Shown here: in pieces, positions 34,817 through 41,022 of the stretch | How the letters are laid out: the number at the start of each line of letters is the position of its first letter | How positions within the stretch are numbered: position 1 is the first letter of the stretch | Source: Fusobacteriales bacterium | GTDB lineage: Bacteria > Fusobacteriota > Fusobacteriia > Fusobacteriales > Fusobacteriaceae | Direction of reading: 5' to 3' | Assembly (NCBI GenBank): GCA_020063625.1 | Contig: JAICDD010000009.1 | Location: 1-41,022 of the forward strand | DNA: 41,022 nt | Notes under the pieces: model-generated | Database searches by the model: none | What the model was told of the DNA's origin: nothing | The model's input: only the letters and a program-made list of their open reading frames with translations | Translations under genes and position numbers: made by a program

Positions 34817-37063
34817 GTGTCAAAAAAATTAGTTATTGTTGAGTCCCCTGCCAAAGCTGAAACAATAAAAAAAATCTTAGGAAGAAATTATGATGTTATG
34901 GCTTCATATGGACACATAAGAGACCTTCCTAAAAGTAAAATTGGTGTTGATATTGAAAATAATTTTACTCCTTCATATAAAACTATCCGTGGAAAAGCAG
35001 AATTAGTAAAAAAACTAAAGACTTATGCTAAAAAGGCTGATAAAGTATTTCTTGCATCCGATATGGATAGAGAAGGAGAAGCTATTGCATGGCATGTAGC
35101 AAATTTATTAAAATTAAATTTAGATGATAACATTCGAATTGAATTTAATGAAATTACAAAAACAGCTATAAAAGAAGCTATCAAAAAACCAAGAAAAATT
35201 GATATAAATAAGGTTGATGCTCAACAAGCAAGAAGAATATTAGATAGATTAGTTGGTTATAAAATCAGTCCGTTATTATGGAAAGTTATTGAATCAAATA
35301 CAAGTGCTGGAAGGGTACAATCAGTAGCACTTAAGCTTATTTGCGATTTAGAGGAAGAAATTCAAAACTTTGTTCCTGAAAAATATTGGGAAGTAAAAGG
35401 GTTATTTAATGATGAATTTAATTTTACTTTAAATAAAATTGACGATAAAAAAGTTAGTAAAATAAAAGATAAAGAAGTAGTGGATATACTTAAATCTGAA
35501 ATTAAAAAAGATGACTTTACTGTTGTCTCTGTAAAAACATCTAATAAAATTAAAAATCCACCTTTACCGTTAAAAACTAGTACTTTACAACAATTAGCAT
35601 CTTCGTATTTAGGATTTTCAGCTTCAAAAACAATGAGAATAGCTCAATCTTTATATGAAGGATTAGAAATAGATGGCGTTCATAAAGGTCTAATTACATA
35701 TATGAGAACTGATTCTACAAGAATTTCTGATGAGGCTAAAGAAGCTGCAAAAGAATACATTATTAATGAATTTGGAAAAGAATATGTAAATATTCAAAAA
35801 GATAAGAAAACTAAAGCAAAAATTCAAGATGCTCATGAAGGAATAAGACCTACTGATATTAATCTTACTCCTGATTATCTTGCAAATAAACTTAATTCAG
35901 ATCAATTTAAACTTTATAGACTTATTTGGGAAAGATTTTTAATCTCTCAATTAGCACCTATGAAATATAAAAGTATGGAAATCTTAACAAGTGATGGTAA
36001 ATATACTTTTAGAGGTGTAGCAAATAAAATTATTTTTGATGGTTATTACAAAGTTTTTAAGGAAGAAGATGAAATACAAAATTCTTCTCTTCCAAATATA
36101 AATGAAAATGATAAATTTACTTTAACAAAATTAAATATTATAGAAGGAGTTACTAAACCTCCTGCTCGTTTAACTGAATCTTCATTAGTTAAAAAACTTG
36201 AATCAGAAGGAATTGGAAGACCTTCTACATATGCTTCTATAATTGAAACTCTAAAAAAAAGAGAGTATGTTACTATTGAAGGTAAAAAATTTATTCCAAC
36301 AAACTTAGGATTTACTGTAAAAAATGAATTAGAAAAGTATTTTCCTAATATTATGAATATTAAATTTACTGCAAATATGGAAGAAAATCTTGATAAAATC
36401 GAAACAGGAGAAATTAACTGGATTAATTTATTAAACGATTTTTATAATGATTTAAAAGCTTATTTAGAAAAATTTGAAGAAGAAGTAAAAAAAATAGAAG
36501 AACGTAGAATTGAATCAGATGTTACGTGTACAAAATGTAATGGCATTATGCTTCTTAAAACTGGTAGATTTGGTAAATATCTTTTATGTGAAAATGAAGA
36601 GTGTGATGAAAAAATTAGTTTAAAAGGTATTGATATTCCGAAAGAAGATATTGAAAAAGGTAAAATATATGTAAAAGAAGCTATTGAAAAAAAATTAGAA
36701 GATAAAAATGGTAAAAAAACAGATATGTATACAGAAAATGGAAAAAATTTACTTTTAAAATATGGGCGTTTTGGAAGTTATTTAGAAAGTGAAAATTATA
36801 AAGAAGACAATATAAGAATAAGTTTACCTAGTGAAATAAGAAAAATGTTAGCTCAAGAATTAGTAAAAGAAGAAAATAATATAGTATATTTAAAAGAAAT
36901 TTTTGAAAATATAAAAAAAGAAGAAGAGCAAATTATTAAAGAAGCTGGTAAATGTGAAAAATGTGGAAGTCCTTTTGAAATTAAAAGAGGACGATTTGGT
37001 AAATTTTTAGCTTGTACTGGTTATCCCGAATGTAAAAATATTAAAAAAATACCTAAAAAATAA
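34817..37063 (+). CDS. topA: DNA topoisomerase I
   Basis: Relaxes negative supercoils. 748 residues. Toprim domain at the start (KLVIVESPAKAETIKKIL, SDMDREGEAIAWH), active-site tyrosine in GLITYMRTDSTRIS, and SAGRVQSVALKLICDLE. The C-terminal tail has three RFG-type modules: a four-cysteine ribbon from Cys571 (CTKC ... KTGRFGKYLLC), a middle one at about 650 that has lost its cysteines (KYGRFGSYLES), and a last one near 713 (CEKCGSPFEIKRGRFGKFLAC). GTG start after GGGAGG. Confidence 0.97.
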   Translation: MSKKLVIVESPAKAETIKKILGRNYDVMASYGHIRDLPKSKIGVDIENNFTPSYKTIRGKAELVKKLKTYAKKADKVFLASDMDREGEAIAWHVANLLKLNLDDNIRIEFNEITKTAIKEAIKKPRKIDINKVDAQQARRILDRLVGYKISPLLWKVIESNTSAGRVQSVALKLICDLEEEIQNFVPEKYWEVKGLFNDEFNFTLNKIDDKKVSKIKDKEVVDILKSEIKKDDFTVVSVKTSNKIKNPPLPLKTSTLQQLASSYLGFSASKTMRIAQSLYEGLEIDGVHKGLITYMRTDSTRISDEAKEAAKEYIINEFGKEYVNIQKDKKTKAKIQDAHEGIRPTDINLTPDYLANKLNSDQFKLYRLIWERFLISQLAPMKYKSMEILTSDGKYTFRGVANKIIFDGYYKVFKEEDEIQNSSLPNINENDKFTLTKLNIIEGVTKPPARLTESSLVKKLESEGIGRPSTYASIIETLKKREYVTIEGKKFIPTNLGFTVKNELEKYFPNIMNIKFTANMEENLDKIETGEINWINLLNDFYNDLKAYLEKFEEEVKKIEERRIESDVTCTKCNGIMLLKTGRFGKYLLCENEECDEKISLKGIDIPKEDIEKGKIYVKEAIEKKLEDKNGKKTDMYTENGKNLLLKYGRFGSYLESENYKEDNIRISLPSEIRKMLAQELVKEENNIVYLKEIFENIKKEEEQIIKEAGKCEKCGSPFEIKRGRFGKFLACTGYPECKNIKKIPKK

Positions 37064-37088
37064 TAGAGCCTCATTTGAGGCTCTATAT
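37064..37088 (+). terminator. Hairpin after topA
   Basis: ATAGAGCCTCA-TT-TGAGGCTCTAT is a perfect 11-bp stem but lacks a U run, so it may stabilise or attenuate the RNA rather than terminate. trmFO starts 20 nt later. Confidence 0.6.
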
Positions 37089-37108
37089 GTTATGTAGAAA
37101 GGAAAAAA

Positions 37109-38419
37109 ATGAAAGAAGTAATAGTTATTGGAGCTGGTCTTGCTGGTAGTGAAGCAGCTTATCAACTTGCAAAAAGAGGAATAAAAGTTAAATTATATGA
37201 TATGAAGCCTAAAAAATACACTGAAGTACATAATTTGGAAACTTTTGCCGAACTTGTATGTAGTAATTCTTTAGGTTCAAATTTAATTAATAGTGCTGCT
37301 GGCCTTATGAAAGAGGAACTTAGATTTTTTGATTCATTGTTAATAAAAATTGCAGATAAAACAAAAGTTCCCGCTGGGCAAGCTTTAGCAGTAGATAGAG
37401 AAATTTTTTCAAAACTTGTTACAGAAGAGCTTGAAAAAAATCCAAATATTGAAATAATTAATGAAGAAGTTACAGAAATTCCTAATGATAAAATAATTTT
37501 AATAGCTTCTGGTCCATTAACAAGTGATAATTTAGCAAAAGAGATTAAAAAACTTACTGGTGATGAATACTTATATTTTTATGATGCTGTTGCTCCTATT
37601 GTTACTAAAGAATCTATTAATCTTGATAAAGTTTATTTTCAATCAAGATATGATAAAGGGGATGGAGAATATATTAATTGTCCAATGACAGAAGAAGAAT
37701 ATAAAAATTTTTATAATGAATTAATAAATGCTGAAAGAATTCCTTTAAAAAAATTTGAAGAAGAAAAATTATTTGAGGCATGTATGCCTGTAGAAAAAAT
37801 AGCTTCTCGTGGAGAACAAACTCTTTTATTTGGTCCATTAAAACCAAAAGGGCTTACAAATCCTAGAACAAATAGTAGAGACTATGCTGTTGTACAACTT
37901 CGTCAAGATGATAAAGAAGGAAAATTATACAATCTCGTAGGATTTCAAACTAATTTAAAATGGGGAGAACAAAAAAGAGTATTTCAAATGATTCCAGGTC
38001 TTGAAAATGCTGAATTTATTAGATATGGAGTAATGCACAGAAATACTTTTATTAATTCACCAAAATTACTAACTAAAAGTCTAAATTTAAAAAATAATAA
38101 AAATATATTCTTTGCGGGTCAAATAACTGGTAGCGAAGGGTATGTTTTAGCTATAGCTACTGGACTTATTAGTGCTATTAATATCGCTAATCAATTAAAT
38201 AATAAACCATATTTTGAATTAAATAATCTATCTTCCATTGGAGCAATTATAGATTATATAACTACTGAAAACAAAGATTTTCAACCTATGGGACCAAATA
38301 TGGGAATTATTAAATCTCTTGAAGGGAAAAAAATAAGAGACAAAAGAGAGCGATATATGGCTATTGCTAATAGAACTATGGAGTATTTAAATTCTATTGA
38401 CAAAAAAATTTATGAGTAG
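37109..38419 (+). CDS. trmFO: tRNA U54 methyltransferase TrmFO (folate/FAD)
   Basis: Makes ribothymidine at tRNA position 54 using methylene-tetrahydrofolate and FAD. 436 residues. FAD-binding VIGAGLAGSEAAYQLA, then CSNSLGSNL, VPAGQALAVDRE, CMPVEKIASRGEQTLLFGPLKPKGL and FFAGQITGSEGYVLAIATGL, all typical. Start ATG with AAAGGA. The order topA-trmFO-xerC-hslV is the one known from Bacillus and relatives. Confidence 0.96.
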   Translation: MKEVIVIGAGLAGSEAAYQLAKRGIKVKLYDMKPKKYTEVHNLETFAELVCSNSLGSNLINSAAGLMKEELRFFDSLLIKIADKTKVPAGQALAVDREIFSKLVTEELEKNPNIEIINEEVTEIPNDKIILIASGPLTSDNLAKEIKKLTGDEYLYFYDAVAPIVTKESINLDKVYFQSRYDKGDGEYINCPMTEEEYKNFYNELINAERIPLKKFEEEKLFEACMPVEKIASRGEQTLLFGPLKPKGLTNPRTNSRDYAVVQLRQDDKEGKLYNLVGFQTNLKWGEQKRVFQMIPGLENAEFIRYGVMHRNTFINSPKLLTKSLNLKNNKNIFFAGQITGSEGYVLAIATGLISAINIANQLNNKPYFELNNLSSIGAIIDYITTENKDFQPMGPNMGIIKSLEGKKIRDKRERYMAIANRTMEYLNSIDKKIYE

Positions 38420-38427
38420 GTGTGTAT

Positions 38428-39324
38428 ATGGAATTAAAGCAGATTATTGACAATTTTTTATATTATCAAGATATTTCAGAAAATAAAAGTGCAAATACTA
38501 TTAAATCATACAAAGCTGACCTTTTGCAATTTGATGATTTTATTTCTAATATTGAAAAAAAATCAATTGAAGAAATTGAAGAAATTGATATTAAAGCTTT
38601 TTTTAAATATTTAAAGGATAAAAAAATTACTAAACGTTCAAGAAATAGAAAATTATCTGCTATTAAAACTTTTTTTAAATATTTAAAAGATAAAAAAATA
38701 ATCATAAAAAATCCTACATTATTTTTAGAAAATCAAGAGCTCCATACAAAACTTCCAGATATATTAACTAAAGATGATTTTATTAAACTAAGAGAAAGTA
38801 TCGAAGAAAATAAAATCAATAATATTAGAAATAGATTTATTATTGAATTACTTTTTTCTAGTGGAATAAGACCTAGTGAATTGTTGGAATTATCACATAA
38901 TAATATTAATATAGAAGAAAGAGAATTATATATAGCTTCTAAAAATAAAAAAGATAGAGTTACTTTTTTTAGCAAAACTGCTAGAGAATATTATTTAAAA
39001 TATTTAGATGCTCAAAAAGAAAAATTTAAAGAAAATTTTAATCCAAATATATTAATTACAAATAATAGTAATAAAAAACTAACTGACAGGTCTCTTAGAA
39101 GAATTATTGAAAAAATATCAGCAAATGCAAATATTAATAAAGAGATAAGTCCGCATACTTTTAGACATTCATTTGCTGTATATATGTTAGAAAATGGTAT
39201 GAATATTCATTATTTACAAGAAATAATGGGACATAGTAGCTTGGAAAGTACTAAAATGTATCTTAATTATTTAAATAATAGTATTCAAATAGAGGGTAAA
39301 ACATATTATAATAAAAATATTTAA
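38428..39324 (+). CDS. xerC: Tyrosine recombinase XerC/CodV type
   Basis: Resolves chromosome dimers at dif. About 298 residues. N-terminal core-binding SAM-like domain (NTIKSYKADLLQFDDF), then catalytic residues: Arg in SSGIRPSELLEL, His and Arg in PHTFRHSFAVYML, His in MGHSSLESTKMYLN with the nucleophile Tyr in the last. Context (trmFO, hslV) marks it as a chromosomal housekeeping recombinase, not an integrase. ATG at 38428 after AGGTG; a GTG six bases earlier is less likely. Confidence 0.92.
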   Translation: MELKQIIDNFLYYQDISENKSANTIKSYKADLLQFDDFISNIEKKSIEEIEEIDIKAFFKYLKDKKITKRSRNRKLSAIKTFFKYLKDKKIIIKNPTLFLENQELHTKLPDILTKDDFIKLRESIEENKINNIRNRFIIELLFSSGIRPSELLELSHNNINIEERELYIASKNKKDRVTFFSKTAREYYLKYLDAQKEKFKENFNPNILITNNSNKKLTDRSLRRIIEKISANANINKEISPHTFRHSFAVYMLENGMNIHYLQEIMGHSSLESTKMYLNYLNNSIQIEGKTYYNKNI

Positions 39325-39339
39325 TTTAGGAGGTACTAA

Positions 39340-39867
39340 ATGAATATAAAAGCAACTACAATTATTGCAGTAAAAAAAGACAATCAAGTAGCTATTGCTG
39401 GTGATGGACAAGTAACTTTTGGAAATACTGTTATGAAAAATAGTGCTAAAAAAATTAGAAAAATTTATGATAATAAAATAATAACTGGATTTGCAGGTTC
39501 AGTTGCAGATGCTTTTGAATTATTTGAAAAATTTGAAAATAAACTTGATGAACATGGTGGAGTTTTAAAAAAAGCTGCTGTTGAACTTACAAAAGAATGG
39601 AGAAAAAAAGGTATTAGTTTAGAAGCTATGCTTATTGTTGCAGATAAAGAGAGTTTACTTTTAGTTTCTGGTAAAGGTGAAGTAATAGAACCAGATGATA
39701 ATATTGCTGCTATTGGTTCTGGTGGTTCATATGCTTATGCTGCTGCTAAAGCTTTATATTATCATACAGATATGAGTGCAAAAGATATAGTAAAAGAAGC
39801 TTTAAATATAGCTGGTGAAATTTGTATATATACAAATCAAAATATTTCTGTAGAAACATTAGATTAG
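39340..39867 (+). CDS. hslV: HslV protease subunit
   Basis: 175 residues. Proteolytic subunit of the HslUV (ClpQY) proteasome-like machine, with an N-terminal Thr nucleophile after processing ([11 protein letters not shown]), then [30 protein letters not shown] and [16 protein letters not shown]. Start ATG with AGGAGG. The ATPase HslU usually follows directly; here yqeH comes next. It may be elsewhere, as HslV alone is barely active. Confidence 0.95.
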   Translation: MNIKATTIIAVKKDNQVAIAGDGQVTFGNTVMKNSAKKIRKIYDNKIITGFAGSVADAFELFEKFENKLDEHGGVLKKAAVELTKEWRKKGISLEAMLIVADKESLLLVSGKGEVIEPDDNIAAIGSGGSYAYAAAKALYYHTDMSAKDIVKEALNIAGEICIYTNQNISVETLD

Positions 39868-39878
39868 GAGGATTTAAT

Positions 39879-41000
39879 TTGAATAAAAAATGTAGTGGAT
39901 GTGGAGCTAATCTTCAATATGAAAATCCAAATGAAATAGGATATGTCCCTGAAAAGGTAGCTATTGAACAATCTCAACCATTATGTCAAAGATGTTTTAA
40001 AATTAAAAATTATGGTTCTTATATCCCTGTTGATTTAGACAAAGAGTTTTATAAAAATGAAGTTCGTAATGTAATAAAAGATATGGATGCCATATTATTA
40101 ATTTTAGATATAATTGAATTTGAAAGTTCATTTGATAAAGAGATTTTATCACTATTAAAAAATAAAAAATTTATCATTGCAGTAAATAAAATAGATTTAA
40201 TTCCTGGAAATAAACATGCTTCTGAAATATCTGAATGGATAAAAATGAGATTGTTTAAAGAAGGTCTAGAAGCATTAGATATTGCTATTTTAAGTACTCA
40301 TAAAAACTATGGTGTAAATGGAATATTTAGAAAATTTAAACATTTTTATCCTAATGGTGCTAAGATAGCTATAATTGGTGCTACAAATGTTGGAAAATCA
40401 AGTTTAATAAATAAACTTTTTGGAGATGATAGAGCTACTATTTCAAAATACCCTGGTACAACTTTAAAAACAGTAAAACATACAAAAGATAAATTTGTTT
40501 TCTTTGATACTCCTGGTATAATTCCAAAAGGCAGATTATCAGATTTAGTATGCGAAAAATGTAATTTAGATATAGTTCCATCTAGTGAGATTTCGAGAAA
40601 AACATTTAAACTTGGAAAAGACAGAGTTTTATTTTTAGGTGGACTTGCATATATTAAAATATTAAAAGAGTTTGACGTTAAACCTATTTTTTCAGTTTAT
40701 TTATCAAAAAATGTAGTGTTTCATGAAACTAACAAAAGTAAAATTGAAGAAATTATTAAAAAACATAGTGGTAATATGCTAACTCCACCTTGTAATAAAT
40801 GTAAAACAGATTACTACAATAATAAATTTAAAACTCAAATTATTGAAATTGAAGATAGGGAAGAATTAGTTATAAAAGGTCTTGGATGGCTAACTGTAAA
40901 AAGAGGTCCTTTAATTATTGAATTAACTATGCCTGAATCAGTAGAATATGTTATTAGAGAAGCATTTATAGAACCTAAAAGAGCTGAAGATATGTTTTAA
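39879..41000 (+). CDS. yqeH: Ribosome biogenesis GTPase YqeH
   Basis: 373 residues. A zinc finger at the start (KKCSGCGANLQ, then LCQRCFKIKNYG) is followed by a circularly permuted GTPase: G4 (VNKIDLIP) comes before G1 (GATNVGKSSLI), G2/switch (KYPGTTLKTV) and G3 (FFDTPGI). Helps 30S subunit assembly in Bacillus. Start is TTG at 39879, 7 nt after AGGAGG. The frame extends 19 codons into hslV, which I regard as overlap noise. The last 22 bases of the window have no gene. Confidence 0.94.
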   Translation: MNKKCSGCGANLQYENPNEIGYVPEKVAIEQSQPLCQRCFKIKNYGSYIPVDLDKEFYKNEVRNVIKDMDAILLILDIIEFESSFDKEILSLLKNKKFIIAVNKIDLIPGNKHASEISEWIKMRLFKEGLEALDIAILSTHKNYGVNGIFRKFKHFYPNGAKIAIIGATNVGKSSLINKLFGDDRATISKYPGTTLKTVKHTKDKFVFFDTPGIIPKGRLSDLVCEKCNLDIVPSSEISRKTFKLGKDRVLFLGGLAYIKILKEFDVKPIFSVYLSKNVVFHETNKSKIEEIIKKHSGNMLTPPCNKCKTDYYNNKFKTQIIEIEDREELVIKGLGWLTVKRGPLIIELTMPESVEYVIREAFIEPKRAEDMF

Positions 41001-41022
41001 AATAAAAAAAGACTATCATTAG

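Noticed and set aside
38428-39324. An integrase marking a mobile element
   Set aside because: It sits in the conserved order topA-trmFO-xerC-hslV, with no attachment site, phage or transfer genes around.
39822-39878. An upstream start for YqeH inside hslV
   Set aside because: The extension overlaps hslV by 15 codons and lacks the zinc-finger homology. The TTG at 39879 has AGGAGG at 7 nt.

Overview
The window is 41 kb of very AT-rich DNA (roughly a quarter G+C by eye) that is packed with genes. It looks chromosomal and most likely comes from a member of the Fusobacteriota. The reasons are the base composition, the housekeeping set shared with Firmicutes (RicT/PSP1, YqeH, DUF1292, DUF1934, long HPF), and clear diderm traits: LolC/E- and LolD-like proteins, an MltC-type transglycosylase and several LPP20-type lipoproteins. 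A GGDEF and an HD-GYP protein suggest c-di-GMP signalling, so a free-living or marine type is possible. I cannot name the species. No rRNA, tRNA, CRISPR array, insertion sequence or prophage was seen.

Left part, 1-15 kb, all on the minus strand. (a) A thiamine block: sigma70-type promoter, TPP riboswitch, intrinsic terminator, about 0.5 kb of unusual repeat DNA, thiamine pyrophosphokinase, thiamine-binding protein and a fused two-domain permease, then an apparently autoregulated LacI-family repressor. The transport ATPase is not in the window. (b) A DUF486 membrane protein. (c) A RavA (MoxR AAA+)-ViaA (VWA) pair followed by a family-3 solute-binding protein. (d) A PIN-PhoH ATPase. (e) A 31-residue membrane peptide and a 65-residue double-CxxC protein. 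(f) An envelope cluster: two LPP20-type lipoproteins, an MltC-like lytic transglycosylase and a secreted LPP20-like protein.

Right part, 15-41 kb, all on the plus strand, mostly housekeeping. mutL; rlmH-DUF1292-DUF1934; a secreted TPR protein and lysS; LolC/E-like permease, LolD-like ATPase and an RsbW-like ATPase; hpf; radC-ricT-trmN6-HD-GYP behind a perfect consensus promoter; uvrB-xseA-TPR-dprA-GGDEF; then smg-topA-trmFO-xerC-hslV-yqeH. Much of this serves DNA maintenance (MutL, UvrB, XseA, RadC, DprA, TopA, XerC) or translation (LysS, RlmH, HPF, TrmN6, TrmFO, YqeH).

The most unusual stretch is 4461-4936, between the TPP-riboswitch terminator and thiN. It is a mosaic of short repeated modules in both orientations, with GTG/CAC words spaced about 9-11 bp apart, imperfect inverted ends, a heptamer tandem repeat and a small GC hairpin. 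Any transcript that escapes the riboswitch must run through it. Also of interest are the 31-residue membrane ORF, a recurring pattern of hairpins placed a few bases before the next gene, and three genes whose usual partners are not beside them (HslV without HslU, XseA without XseB, thiamine importer without ATPase).
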